In this document: in pieces, positions 22,464 to 31,037 of the stretch
Numbering within the stretch: position 1 is the stretch's first letter
How the letters are laid out: each line of letters begins with the position of its first letter
Source of the DNA: Candidatus Aenigmatarchaeota archaeon
GTDB lineage: Archaea > Aenigmatarchaeota > Aenigmatarchaeia > GW2011-AR5
Direction of reading: 5' to 3'
DNA length: 51,463 nt
Assembly (NCBI GenBank): GCA_016180945.1
Contig: JACPAG010000006.1
Span: 1-51,463 of the forward strand
Position numbers and translations under genes: made by a program
Notes under the pieces: model-generated
Told to the model about the DNA's origin: nothing
Databases searched by the model: none
What the model saw: the letters and a program-made list of their open reading frames with translations, nothing else

Positions 22464-22844
22464 TCATTCAAATAAATCTTCTTTTAGAATTTCCCTTGTT
22501 TTCCTGGTGTCATCAACCCTTAAAGCAAATTTTTCATCGGTGAACATGTATACCGATTCAATATTGACACTTTCTAGGCCTATTTTCTTTGTTATCTTAG
22601 CTAATTCACCGGGCCTGTTTATTATCTTTACAACCAACACTTCTTTGGTTTCAAAGGGAATTTTCTCTTTCTCCAATGCTTTTTTTGTTGTCACTACGTC
22701 ATTTGTAACCATTTTGATGGTTCCGTCCTTTCTCGTTCCTTCTGTGGCCAGCGATTCTATATTTACACCATTTCTATACAATGTATCACAAACCTTTGCT
22801 AACTGACCAGGCTCATTCTTTACATAGATTGTGAATTCTTCCAT
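22464..22844 (-). CDS. tandem ACT-domain regulatory protein
   Basis: A 126-aa protein made of two ACT domains: MEEFTIYVKNEPGQLAKVCD and KEVLVVKIINRPGELAKITK, each with the conserved N-x-PG-x-LA ligand loop. Such proteins bind amino acids or nucleotides and modulate enzymes or transcription. No catalytic or DNA-binding part is present. ATG at 22844 was chosen by alignment of the first ACT strand; a longer start at 22859 is possible. A TATA-like AATTTATATACC lies at about 22870-22885 (minus). Its ligand is unknown. Confidence 0.88.
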   Translation of the reverse strand: MEEFTIYVKNEPGQLAKVCDTLYRNGVNIESLATEGTRKDGTIKMVTNDVVTTKKALEKEKIPFETKEVLVVKIINRPGELAKITKKIGLESVNIESVYMFTDEKFALRVDDTRKTREILKEDLFE

Positions 22845-22992
22845 AGAATCTACTAACAATATTCGTCAGAAAGGTATATAAATTACCTCTAATGCTTAGC
22901 ACGTTGGACTAAAATCATGGCTATGGCTATCGCAGTTCAAGTTTTACTGCCCGCCTGCATAATTTTAAAAACCATTGCATTGATTATATAAC

Positions 22993-24519
22993 ATGGCAGG
23001 AAAGATAATCGACACGCCTTCTCGCGCGCTTAGCGAATACAGCATTCAGGAACATATACTGTTGCCTTCTCATATCCCTAAGGATTTTACATCGGATAAA
23101 GTTGACCTGAGTGCGGCCATTGTTAAATATAATCCTGACAGCAAGGACTCTGTCTTGAAGCTTAACATTCCAGTCATCGGCGCTGCCATGCAGTCTGTAA
23201 CAGGCGTAAAAATGGCCATAGCCCTGGCAAAATTGGGCGGCCTTGGCGTGGTATTCTGCAGCCAGCCGCCGGAAAAAGAGGCAGAGATGATAAAAGCCGT
23301 CAAGGATTACAAAGCCGGATTCGTCGTTCCTGATACCGTTTCCCCCGGCACGAAAATAGAAGAAATAATCAAGCTCGCAGACGAGAAAGGTTATTCAACA
23401 TTTCCTGTTGTGGAGAGCGGCAAACTGGTTGGTTATATAACAAAGAATGATTATCACAGGGAAAAACATAAGCATCTGGTGGCAAAGGACCGCATGCTGC
23501 CCTTTGATTTGGATAAAGAAAAAAGCAAGGTTGCGGTTGCCTTCGATGACCAGATTAGTGGTGACCTGCATAAGGCTTACGGCATGCTTATAGAAAGCCA
23601 TCACGGCTCCCTGCCGATAGTCGACAGAAACGGCGCGCTGAAATACGTTGTATTCAAGAAGGACGTAGACGAGCATCTGGAAAATCCTTTCGAGCTCGTT
23701 GATTCGCAGAAGCGCTACATCGTAGGCGCAGCCATCAACACCCGCGACTATAAAGAGCGCGTGCCGCTGCTGGTCAAAGCAGGCGCTGATATTTTGTTTA
23801 TCGACACGTCACAGGGCCATACAGATTTTGTAAAAGAAACGCTTGGGTATGTGGCAAAAGAATTTTCTGTTCCAGTAGTGGCTGGCAACATCGTTACTGC
23901 TGAGGGCTTTAGATTTTTAGTGGAAAATAACGCTTCAGCCGTAAAGGTCGGCATGGGGCCCGGTTCTATCTGCATAACGCAGGAACAGATAGGCGTCGGC
24001 CGCGGCCAGGCAACGGCGATACGCGAGGTAGCTGAAGAACGCGACAAGTACTTTGCCGAAACCGGCGTCTATGTGCCAATCATAGCAGACGGCGGCGTTG
24101 TCATAGCAAAGGACATATCCGTGGCTTTAGCTTTGGGTTCAGACGCCGTCATGGTAGGGCGCTATATCGCCGGCTGCGACGAATCACCGGCAGAAACAAG
24201 GGTCGCAACCAGAATCGTCGACGGCAAGCTGAGAGAATTCCACGAGAAGCCATACTGGGGAGAGGGCTCTGCACGCGCAAAGGCATGGATGGAAAACCGC
24301 TACGACCAGATGACGTTTGATGAAGGGGTAGAAGCAACAGTCGAATGCGTAGGACCGTTAAAAATACATTTGCATCAGGCGCTGACCAAAATAAGGGACG
24401 GCATAAGAAAAGCCGGCTGCAGAAACATGGAAGAACTGCACAAAAAGGCCGTTCTTCAGGTCATTTCCGAAGGCTCGATAAAAGAAGGGCGGGCGCACGA
24501 CGTTGATGTGAAGAAGTAG
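22993..24519 (+). CDS. guaB: inosine-5'-monophosphate dehydrogenase
   Basis: Oxidises IMP to XMP with NAD, the first committed step to GMP. A 508-aa protein with the TIM barrel interrupted by two CBS domains (about residues 95-230). Catalytic loop GMGPGSICITQEQIGVGRGQ holds the Cys nucleophile, followed by IIADGGVVIAKDI and the flap region with EGSARAKAWMENRY. A TTTTAAAAACC box at 22963-22973 sits at leaderless distance. The product feeds GuaA, encoded 0.5 kb upstream. Confidence 0.97.
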   Translation: MAGKIIDTPSRALSEYSIQEHILLPSHIPKDFTSDKVDLSAAIVKYNPDSKDSVLKLNIPVIGAAMQSVTGVKMAIALAKLGGLGVVFCSQPPEKEAEMIKAVKDYKAGFVVPDTVSPGTKIEEIIKLADEKGYSTFPVVESGKLVGYITKNDYHREKHKHLVAKDRMLPFDLDKEKSKVAVAFDDQISGDLHKAYGMLIESHHGSLPIVDRNGALKYVVFKKDVDEHLENPFELVDSQKRYIVGAAINTRDYKERVPLLVKAGADILFIDTSQGHTDFVKETLGYVAKEFSVPVVAGNIVTAEGFRFLVENNASAVKVGMGPGSICITQEQIGVGRGQATAIREVAEERDKYFAETGVYVPIIADGGVVIAKDISVALALGSDAVMVGRYIAGCDESPAETRVATRIVDGKLREFHEKPYWGEGSARAKAWMENRYDQMTFDEGVEATVECVGPLKIHLHQALTKIRDGIRKAGCRNMEELHKKAVLQVISEGSIKEGRAHDVDVKK

Positions 24520-24525
24520 CTGTAT

Positions 24526-25155
24526 TCAATCGACTGCGGGTGTCAAATTATAAGTAATCCTCAATGTATATTTTTTCATCTGTTTCAATAAATCACCACT
24601 TGGAAATAAGGCTTCCCACTCGCCAATACTCAATCCTGAAAAAATCTCTCCAAAATCTCCTATTCTTCTCTCGCCATTAACTAAAAAGCACATTGTAGCT
24701 AAATCGTGATTGTCCATCTTTCTTCCCTTAAGTCGTTCCAATTCTTTAGGAATCTCCCCATCTTCAACTGGAATACGCCAAGAACGAGTGACTTCTTTAA
24801 CTTCGTATTTTCCTTCGTGCGAAAAGTCTTCACATATAACGCCAACTTCTTCGCCTGTTGCATCTACGAGCAAACCATAGAATAATGGAAATTCTTGTAA
24901 TAGCTGAGGCAATTCTTGTTCAACTGTACGTAATAATGACAAGTCACGAGCAGCCGAAAGTCTCAACACATCGCCTCTAAATCCCTTCCTTTCTTTCAAA
25001 CCTACGTAAACATCGTCGCCTAAAACTTTTGACCTGTAATGCCCTACAGCGGTGAATCTGGAACCGGAACCTCGTCCTACCTCGTATCCTCTTTCAAGTC
25101 TTAGGTTTTGACCTATTTCTGCTATTAGTAGTCGATTTCTTCCCAAATAATCCAT
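24526..25155 (-). CDS. protein-kinase-like fold protein, 209 aa, atypical or inactive
   Basis: No family name recognised, but the order and spacing of motifs match a minimal protein kinase: Gly-rich loop VGRGSGSRF (about 26-34), a Lys in VYVGLKERKG (Lys54), an acidic helix (TVEQELPQLLQEF), a hinge-like GVICEDFSHEGK (about 105-116), HDL (150-152) and IGDFGE (165-170). Hinge-to-HDL and HDL-to-DFG distances (about 40 and 16) agree with kinases. The Asn that normally follows HxD by five residues is Cys156, so activity is doubtful. Size resembles Bud32-type kinases. It ends 7 bp from guaB in convergent orientation. Confidence 0.6.
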   Translation of the reverse strand: MDYLGRNRLLIAEIGQNLRLERGYEVGRGSGSRFTAVGHYRSKVLGDDVYVGLKERKGFRGDVLRLSAARDLSLLRTVEQELPQLLQEFPLFYGLLVDATGEEVGVICEDFSHEGKYEVKEVTRSWRIPVEDGEIPKELERLKGRKMDNHDLATMCFLVNGERRIGDFGEIFSGLSIGEWEALFPSGDLLKQMKKYTLRITYNLTPAVD

Positions 25156-25292
25156 ATCAAGTGAGTTGTTAATAACGTACTTAAACTTTTCAGACGCGGT
25201 TGCCTGCCAACTCTCGTTTCTTCCGATTCACTATGTTTAGTCTGCCAACAGCTTAGTTTTTAACTTTTTCATATAAAGTCAATAGGGTAACA

Positions 25293-26588
25293 ATGACTAC
25301 GACAGCAGTTTACGGCGTCCACTTTGGCGACGAAGGAAAGGGGAAAATAGTGGATTTCCTCGCAAGGGATTACGATATTGTAGCAAGATGGAACGGCGGC
25401 GACAATGCCGGCCATACCGTCGAGACTCGTCACAGCAAGATAGCGCTGCATCTCGTCCCTTCTGGAATTTTATACAAAGGCAAAACAAACGTCATCGGAA
25501 ACGGCGTTGTCATAAACCTCGCTTCGCTTAAGCGGGAAATCGAATGGCTTATTTCCAACGGCATAGCTGTCAGCAAAGATTCGCTTATGATATCAGACAT
25601 GGCACATCTGATTCTGCCGTACTATTCTGCCATAGAGGAAAAAAAGGAGCTGACCAGAAAAATAGGCACGACAAAAAAAGGCATAGGCGTGGCTTACGCC
25701 CTTAAGCACGACCGCTCTGGAATCCGGCTAGCTGACATTGAAGACAGCGATACATTTGAAGAAAGGGTAAAAATCCATGCGGGCGAATACGGATTGGATA
25801 TCGATGCAAAATCTATTTTATCCGAGCAGCTCAGCCTTCTCGAATGGATAAGGCAGCATGCAACAATAGCCGACACGGTAAAATTTTTCAGGGAAAACCG
25901 AACAGCAAATATTCTTCTCGAAGGAGCCCAGGGATTTTTCCTGGATGTCGATGCAGGTACATACCCCTTTGTCACGTCGTCCCATGCGTCGCCGGCCGGC
26001 GCTTACAGCGGATGCCTTGGCATAAAAAAAATAGACAACATCATCGGCGTTATGAAAGCGTGCTACATAACCCGCGTCGGCTCCGGCCCTTTCGTCACAG
26101 AGCTTGGAAACATCGTTGACGACAAAAAAGAATCTGTAGAACTAAACGAAGATGATGACGACTCTGTAGGAAAATACATCCGCGTCGAAGGCCGGGAATA
26201 CGGGACTACGACCGGAAGGCCGAGAAGAACAGGATGGCAGGACATTGTTGCGACAAAACATTCCGTTGACGCCGCAAACATAGGAAGCAGCTTCTCGCTG
26301 GCGCTGACAAAAATAGATGTCCTTAACGGCCTGAAGAAAATAAAGGCGTGTACAGAATATAGAACTGGCAATAAGGTGATGGGCCATTTCCCCAGTAGCA
26401 GCCGTGAGCTGGTGAAATGCCGCCCCGTGTATAGGGAATTTCCGTGGGCGCCGACTGACGGCGTAACAGAATTTGAGAAATTGCCTCCGCAAACAAGAGA
26501 CTATTTAGACTTTCTGGAAACGGAAACAGGCGCCAGAATAGGAATTGTTTCTACCGGTCCCAGGAGGGACGAGCTGATAGTGAGGTAA
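25293..26588 (+). CDS. purA: adenylosuccinate synthetase
   Basis: Joins IMP and aspartate with GTP hydrolysis, the first step from IMP to AMP. The P-loop-like VHFGDEGKGKIVDFLA at the N-terminus, NGGDNAGHTVE, EGAQGFFLDVDAGTYPFVTSS, and YGTTTGRPRRTGWQDI are diagnostic. At 431 aa it is full length. It completes, with GuaA and GuaB, the branch from IMP to both purine nucleotides in this window; PurB is not here. A TATA-like TTTCATATAAAG lies about 20-28 bp before the ATG at 25293. Confidence 0.97.
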   Translation: MTTTAVYGVHFGDEGKGKIVDFLARDYDIVARWNGGDNAGHTVETRHSKIALHLVPSGILYKGKTNVIGNGVVINLASLKREIEWLISNGIAVSKDSLMISDMAHLILPYYSAIEEKKELTRKIGTTKKGIGVAYALKHDRSGIRLADIEDSDTFEERVKIHAGEYGLDIDAKSILSEQLSLLEWIRQHATIADTVKFFRENRTANILLEGAQGFFLDVDAGTYPFVTSSHASPAGAYSGCLGIKKIDNIIGVMKACYITRVGSGPFVTELGNIVDDKKESVELNEDDDDSVGKYIRVEGREYGTTTGRPRRTGWQDIVATKHSVDAANIGSSFSLALTKIDVLNGLKKIKACTEYRTGNKVMGHFPSSSRELVKCRPVYREFPWAPTDGVTEFEKLPPQTRDYLDFLETETGARIGIVSTGPRRDELIVR

Positions 26589-26608
26589 ATTATTTACGGT
26601 GAGTGGAT

Positions 26609-26719
26609 ATGGAAAAGTGCCTTGTCTGCGGTCTGGAGCTCAGCGGAAAAAATTCAACACTGATGAAGAATTTCTGCGACGTCTGCGCCACAAAGCACGC
26701 AAAAAGTCTGTTCTTTTAG
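26609..26719 (+). CDS. micro zinc-finger protein, 36 aa
   Basis: The protein reads MEKCLVCGLELSG, then FCDVCATKHAKSLFF: CxxC-x(15)-CxxC plus a His, one zinc site. ATG at 26609 follows ACGGTGAGTGGAT, a clear ribosome-binding site, 20 bp behind purA, so it is probably in the purA transcript. Its stop overlaps the end of the convergent polymerase gene by 4 bp. The function is unknown; it is one of several proteins under 50 aa with a single zinc site in this window. Confidence 0.75.
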   Translation: MEKCLVCGLELSGKNSTLMKNFCDVCATKHAKSLFF

Positions 26720-27789
26720 AATTCCTTCAAACTCAAATGCCTTTTGTCGTCCAGAGACGAGACACGCACACCGCACCGCCTGAGAACAGCCGGGGTTTCT
26801 TTAAGAAATTCATCCAGCAATTGCACGGCTTTTTCTTTTATTGCATCCAGGCTGTTTGTCGCCGCATCCAGCGTCATGCTTTTCGTGTGCGTCTCAAGAT
26901 TTTCCGTGATTAAAATTACGGAGACAGAACGGAAGTTTTTCTTCTCTTTCAGCAGCTTTCCGTGCAGTTCTTCAGCCAATTCGTACAATTTTTCCTTTAT
27001 GGTTTCCGGATTTCTCGTATTTTCTTTCAGCGTTCCAATGGACGAAATCTGCTGGCGCTCAACAGTTTCCACCGGCCTGTCGTCCAGACCGCGGGATGCG
27101 TTATAGAGAAACAGTCCCCTTTTCTTCCCGAAAGTTTCTTGTAATTCGAACAGACCTTTCGTTGACAAGTCCTCTACAGTTCTTATCCCCATCCCTTCCA
27201 GTTTTTCTTTCGTCTTGGTGCCGACGCCGAATATTTTGCCTGCAGGAAGTTTGAACAAGAAATCTTTTACGTCTTCAGGTTTTATCACCGTCAATCCGTC
27301 CGGTTTTTTGGACCGCGAAGCCATTTTTGCTATAAGCTTGTTCGGCCCGATTCCTATGGAACAGGTGATGCCAAAATTGTTTTTTATCTCGCCCTTAATG
27401 ATATTGGCTGATTCTGCTGCTTTTTCATAGGCAACCTTGCTGGAAACATCCATGTACGCTTCATCGATGCTGCGCTGCTCAAACTTGTCTGCATAGATTT
27501 GCATCAAATCCATTATTTTTGATGATAGCATTCTGTAGTAATCCATGTCAGCCGGCAAAAACACCGCATCTAGTTTTTTCTCTTCAGCCATGCGCTTTGC
27601 ATTTACGATAGGCATGCCGGCGTGTATGCCTGCAGCCCTTGCCAGATAATTGGCCGTAGCCACGGCTCCGCTGTCTTCTGTGCGGCCGGAAAACATGCAG
27701 ACTACTATCGGTCTCCCTTTCAATTCTTTTCTAGCTTCTTCGGCCGACGCGTAAAAAGAATCCAGGTCGGCGTGCATTATTATGCGCAT
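26716..27789 (-). CDS. dinB: DNA polymerase IV (Y-family translesion polymerase)
   Basis: A 357-aa Dpo4/DinB-type polymerase. Palm motifs: IMHADLDSFYASAEE with the first catalytic Asp, and QRSIDEAYMDVS with the Asp-Glu pair. Thumb helix-hairpin-helix region KIFGVGTKTKEKLEGMGI, and the little-finger domain (SIGTLKENTRNPETIKEKL). It copies damaged DNA. It stands alone, convergent with the micro zinc-finger gene. No PCNA-binding peptide is obvious beyond the C-terminal HLSLKEF. Confidence 0.96.
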   Translation of the reverse strand: MRIIMHADLDSFYASAEEARKELKGRPIVVCMFSGRTEDSGAVATANYLARAAGIHAGMPIVNAKRMAEEKKLDAVFLPADMDYYRMLSSKIMDLMQIYADKFEQRSIDEAYMDVSSKVAYEKAAESANIIKGEIKNNFGITCSIGIGPNKLIAKMASRSKKPDGLTVIKPEDVKDFLFKLPAGKIFGVGTKTKEKLEGMGIRTVEDLSTKGLFELQETFGKKRGLFLYNASRGLDDRPVETVERQQISSIGTLKENTRNPETIKEKLYELAEELHGKLLKEKKNFRSVSVILITENLETHTKSMTLDAATNSLDAIKEKAVQLLDEFLKETPAVLRRCGVRVSSLDDKRHLSLKEF

Positions 27790-27887
27790 GTTAAAGAGTA
27801 ATCATCAAGAGCTTAAATGCTCTAGATAAGAAAGATTAATTTGTACGAAAATTAATGTCTTTGAGTATACTAGATTTGTAGCTGACA

Positions 27888-28331
27888 TCAAAAGCTTTCA
27901 AGTATGACAGAGGTCTGCGTCCTTTCAACGCCGTCCACATTTCTCAGGTATTTTGTAACAAACTCGTTAAGCTGCGACATATCCATTGTTCTTATTTTTA
28001 CTATTATGTCGCTAGTGCCGGTTATCATGTCGACCTCGTCGACAAACTCGTGCTGCCTTAGTTTTGCTGCCAGCTGCTGCTGGGATACGCCTTTTCGCTT
28101 GAGCAGATTGTAATCCACGGTTATCGATATGTAGGCGGCAATATTTCTTCCTATCTTGCCTTCGTCCACCGTGACCGTATAGCCCTTTATCACGCCTGCC
28201 TTTTCCATCCGCTTGACGCGGTTGAACACGGTGGTCACGGGAATTTTCGTCTTTTTTGCTATCTGCTGCGCAGACAGGCGGCCGTTGCCCCTCAGTTCTT
28301 TTAGTATCATTATGTCCTTTTTATCCATCAT
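27888..28331 (-). CDS. Lrp/AsnC-family transcriptional regulator
   Basis: A 147-aa protein with an N-terminal winged helix (KDIMILKELRGNGRLSAQQI, IPVTTVFNRVKRMEKAGVI) and a C-terminal RAM/ACT-like effector domain (ISITVDYNLL, VDEVDMITGTSDIIVKIRT, VERTQTSVILESF). Such proteins form octamers and sense amino acids. Two ATG codons lie at 28331 and 28328. It is divergent from the gene at 28437 with only about 100 bp between, so autoregulation of a shared promoter is possible. Confidence 0.94.
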   Translation of the reverse strand: MMDKKDIMILKELRGNGRLSAQQIAKKTKIPVTTVFNRVKRMEKAGVIKGYTVTVDEGKIGRNIAAYISITVDYNLLKRKGVSQQQLAAKLRQHEFVDEVDMITGTSDIIVKIRTMDMSQLNEFVTKYLRNVDGVERTQTSVILESF

Positions 28332-28390
28332 ATGGAATTATTATTTTATTAAGTATTTAAATTTGGTGTTTTTGTTCATATGATGGAATG

Positions 28391-28399
28391 TTTATATAG
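28391..28399 (+). promoter_or_regulatory. TATA box of the 169-aa orphan
   Basis: TTTATATAG lies about 40 bp before the ATG at 28437; transcription would start near 28418-28422, leaving a leader of about 15-20 nt. Confidence 0.5.
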
Positions 28400-28436
28400 A
28401 TTTTGGAATTATGGTGTTGCAATTGTGGGTTCTGTG

Positions 28437-28946
28437 ATGATTCCGATGCCTTTAGATTTATCAATGACTCCCGGCGTCAGAAGGTTTATCGAATACGCGC
28501 GTAATCAGGGATGCGAGCCGATGCATGTTGGGATGAAGCCGGGCAGCGGAGCAACCACTCTGGTATACGCAACAGGCCACCCTGTTCATACCTATTTTCT
28601 GGTTTTCCAGAGGCAGTATGAAGGGCAAAGGATTCCTAGGCGCATTATCAGGAAGATAATTGGAGGAAAAGACCTCCTAGATGCGTATAAGAAAGGAGAA
28701 ATGAGCGTCCAGGAAGAAATGAATTCCGGATTTATGACGCCTTTTGTATCCGAAGGATTCGGGGATTTCTCAGTTCATTTAGACAAAAGTAGCTTCGAAG
28801 GAAATAACGGCCTGGTTTTTCCGTTTGGAACAAACGGACAAGGATTTAGCATGCCGGCGTATGTCGTCAGGGACCTCTTGATCGGATTATACGGCGAAGA
28901 AAAAGTCCACCTTGCCGGCCTATTCGATCCGGATAGAAAAATGTAG
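28437..28946 (+). CDS. hypothetical protein, 169 aa
   Basis: Not recognised. Soluble protein beginning MIPMPLDLSMTPGVRRFIEY. It has a region KPGSGATTLVYATGHPVHTY and a basic helical stretch (GQRIPRRIIRKIIGGKDLL). No cysteine zinc site apart from GCEP, no membrane segment. ATG at 28437 was chosen because the in-frame upstream ATGs (28380, 28383) would lie before the TATA box. It is transcribed divergently from the Lrp-type regulator, which may control it. Confidence 0.6.
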   Translation: MIPMPLDLSMTPGVRRFIEYARNQGCEPMHVGMKPGSGATTLVYATGHPVHTYFLVFQRQYEGQRIPRRIIRKIIGGKDLLDAYKKGEMSVQEEMNSGFMTPFVSEGFGDFSVHLDKSSFEGNNGLVFPFGTNGQGFSMPAYVVRDLLIGLYGEEKVHLAGLFDPDRKM

Positions 28947-28979
28947 GGTACTGTCAATACCCCTTAAGTTGACAGTACC
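28947..28979 (+). terminator. long hairpin behind the 169-aa orphan
   Basis: GGTACTGTCAA and TTGACAGTACC form an 11-bp perfect stem with an 11-nt loop that contains CCCCTTAAG. It begins 2 bp after the stop codon. The right half (CCCCTTAAGTTGACAGTA) matches the TrmB-like leader end (minus strand, 9651-9668) with one difference. Confidence 0.5.
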
Positions 28980-29026
28980 GATTGTAGACGGATTAAGCTT
29001 ATAAGTTTTGCATCAAAATATTTCAG

Positions 29027-29500
29027 ATGAAATCCGTCCTGTTTTTGCTTGCGCTTGTTTTTGTCGCCGGTTGCGTGCAGACGACTACGACTGTTCCTCC
29101 AACAACAGCCCCGGCAACAACCGTTCCAGCAACGGTGCAGGCAACCACTGCTGCAGCAACAACTGTACCGGCAAATGCGACCACTACAACAATGCCGGCA
29201 GTAAAAGAGGTGACAGTAAATATAACGTCTGCCGGGTTCAGCCCTGCAAGCGTCGAAATAAGCAAAGGCGACACGGTTACGTGGGCAAACAAAGCCGCCT
29301 CACCAAGCTGGCCGGCATCTGCCGTCCACCCGACGCATGACGTCTACCCGGAATCCGGCGGCTGCATTGGAAGCAGGTTTGATGCGTGCAAAGGCCTTTC
29401 AACCGGCGAAAAGTTCTCCTTCGTATTCAACCAGGTCGGAACATGGAAGTACCACGACCATCTCAATTCAGGTTCTACAGGAACGGTAATTGTAAAGTAA
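29027..29500 (+). CDS. cupredoxin-like copper lipoprotein with Thr-rich linker
   Basis: A signal peptide with lipobox VAGCVQ, then a Thr/Ala/Pro linker of about 40 residues, then a plastocyanin-like domain of about 100 aa (VTVNITSAGFSPASVEISKG, DTVTWANKAASPSWP). Candidate type I copper ligands are the His in HPTH, Cys in DACKG and His in KYHDH. The linker would be glycosylated and hold the domain away from the membrane. It is 9 bp from an RnfD/NqrB-like membrane gene, suggesting a shared electron-transfer role (inference). Confidence 0.9.
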   Translation: MKSVLFLLALVFVAGCVQTTTTVPPTTAPATTVPATVQATTAAATTVPANATTTTMPAVKEVTVNITSAGFSPASVEISKGDTVTWANKAASPSWPASAVHPTHDVYPESGGCIGSRFDACKGLSTGEKFSFVFNQVGTWKYHDHLNSGSTGTVIVK

Positions 29501-29509
29501 CTGGTAAAA

Positions 29510-30235
29510 ATGATTCCCGAAACATTCCGCAGACTTTCCGTTGAAAAATACCTTATCTTATTTCTCGTTATATTGGGAATTGAGGGTCTTTTGAAAAACA
29601 GCTTTGCGCTTGCGCAGCTGGTTCTTTCTCCGCTGGTGGCAGCAGTATCAGACTTTGTTGCCAATTATTTCAGATACAAAAGAAAAGAATTTCCCGAGCA
29701 CGGTCTGATAACAGGGCTTATTATAGCCCTTGTGCTGTCCCCTGTCAGCTTATTCGCATCTGTAATTATTCCGGTTATTGCAATAGCGCTAAAGCACGTC
29801 ATCAGGTACAAAGGCCGCAATATATTCAATCCGGCAGCATTGGGCATGTTTGTTTCTGCTGCCGCACTAGGCGTGCAGGCCGCATGGTGGTCTGTCGGCT
29901 ATCTGGCGATACCTTTCGGTTTCATTGTTGCTTACAAAATCCGCAGGCTTTACAATCCGCTTTCCTTTATTGCCGGTTCTTCGGCGATTTCCGCTGCATA
30001 CGCCTATATAAATTCTGGAAAGTGGCTGTTGCCGATAAACGCCAGCATGTTTTTCTTTGCGTTCGTGATGCTGCTGGAACCGGTTACGTCGCCGCACACA
30101 AAGAAAGGGCAGGTTATTTTCGGCGTCTCTGCAGCTGTCATTTCTTTTTTTCTGGGTTTCACTGCAGCCGATATTTTTTTGGCCAGCCTGTTGGCGATGA
30201 ACCTGTTCACGCCATGGCTGAATAAAGTAAAATGA
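29510..30235 (+). CDS. RnfD/NqrB-like membrane protein
   Basis: A 241-aa protein with eight or so hydrophobic segments. The motifs RNIFNPAALGM, LYNPLSFIAGSSAISA and LEPVTSPHTKKGQVIFG are those of the RnfD/NqrB/UnbV-type membrane subunits. The classical FMN-linking threonine motif (SGAT) is not evident, so it may be a non-flavinylated relative. No other rnf or nqr gene is nearby. It directly follows the cupredoxin gene and converges on the Lon-type protease 2 bp downstream. Confidence 0.82.
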   Translation: MIPETFRRLSVEKYLILFLVILGIEGLLKNSFALAQLVLSPLVAAVSDFVANYFRYKRKEFPEHGLITGLIIALVLSPVSLFASVIIPVIAIALKHVIRYKGRNIFNPAALGMFVSAAALGVQAAWWSVGYLAIPFGFIVAYKIRRLYNPLSFIAGSSAISAAYAYINSGKWLLPINASMFFFAFVMLLEPVTSPHTKKGQVIFGVSAAVISFFLGFTAADIFLASLLAMNLFTPWLNKVK

Positions 30236-30237
30236 GT

Positions 30238-31008
30238 TTACTTGCTTTCAAAATACCTCAGTGCCTCTTCCACGCTGCCTACTTCAACAACAGTCATGTT
30301 CAGTATTTCTCCGAAGTTGCTGTTTTTCTGGATGTAGTTGACTGCGCAGTATTCTACAGAATCGAAAGCCCTGCAGCTCCTTTCGCGAAAGACGTTATTC
30401 TCCAGCGATTGTCCTTCCGGAACCAGGAATGTTTTGATGCCTGCAGCCTTTGCCGCAGCCGCCTTTTCGAATATGCCGCCGGCCTGTCCAATCGTCCCGT
30501 TTTCGCTGATCGTTCCTGTTATCATCACGTCTTTATCCAGCGTTTTATTCTCTAGGCCGGCTATGATAGAGAGTGCCATGGCCGCCCCGGCCGAAGGGCC
30601 CTCGATTGAGCTGGCGTTTACAATAACCGAATAGATGATGTCGACGTTCTTCAATTCTATTTTGCTGAAGCCGACTGCAGCCGCAGCCGCAACACGGCCA
30701 GAAAATTGCATGACCTGCTGGGCAAAAACGTCGTTCACGTTCACAAGAACAAGCCCTGAGCCGGGCTTTATGGTTGTTACAAGCCTTGCCACAACGCCCC
30801 GCCCTGACTGGTCAACTGCAGGCACCAGCATCTCTACGCTCGTGCCGTTGACCTCGGTGAAGTTGGCTATGATATATTTTACAACTTCTTTTTCTACCGG
30901 AGCATTGTATGACAGGTGAGAACCGACAATAAACCCTATCATAAAGACTGCGGCAACCAGGAACACGATGTCGCTTCTTCTTATCGGTTTGTTTAGCTTC
31001 ATTTTCAA
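30238..31008 (-). CDS. membrane-anchored Lon-type (S16) serine protease domain protein
   Basis: A 256-aa protein: basic N-terminus, one transmembrane anchor (about residues 14-32), then an S16 peptidase domain without ATPase. The catalytic Ser is in SIEGPSAGAAMAL and the Lys in GGIFEKAAAAKAAG, which form the Ser-Lys dyad. The domain faces outside if the anchor is a signal anchor (inference). It belongs to the archaeal stand-alone Lon-protease-like proteins. It is 29 bp behind the DUF151 gene, and both proteins carry an N-terminal anchor, suggesting one operon. Confidence 0.9.
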   Translation of the reverse strand: MKMKLNKPIRRSDIVFLVAAVFMIGFIVGSHLSYNAPVEKEVVKYIIANFTEVNGTSVEMLVPAVDQSGRGVVARLVTTIKPGSGLVLVNVNDVFAQQVMQFSGRVAAAAAVGFSKIELKNVDIIYSVIVNASSIEGPSAGAAMALSIIAGLENKTLDKDVMITGTISENGTIGQAGGIFEKAAAAKAAGIKTFLVPEGQSLENNVFRERSCRAFDSVEYCAVNYIQKNSNFGEILNMTVVEVGSVEEALRYFESK

Positions 31009-31037
31009 GACCCTAAGGAAGTAAACATCTCTCCGTC

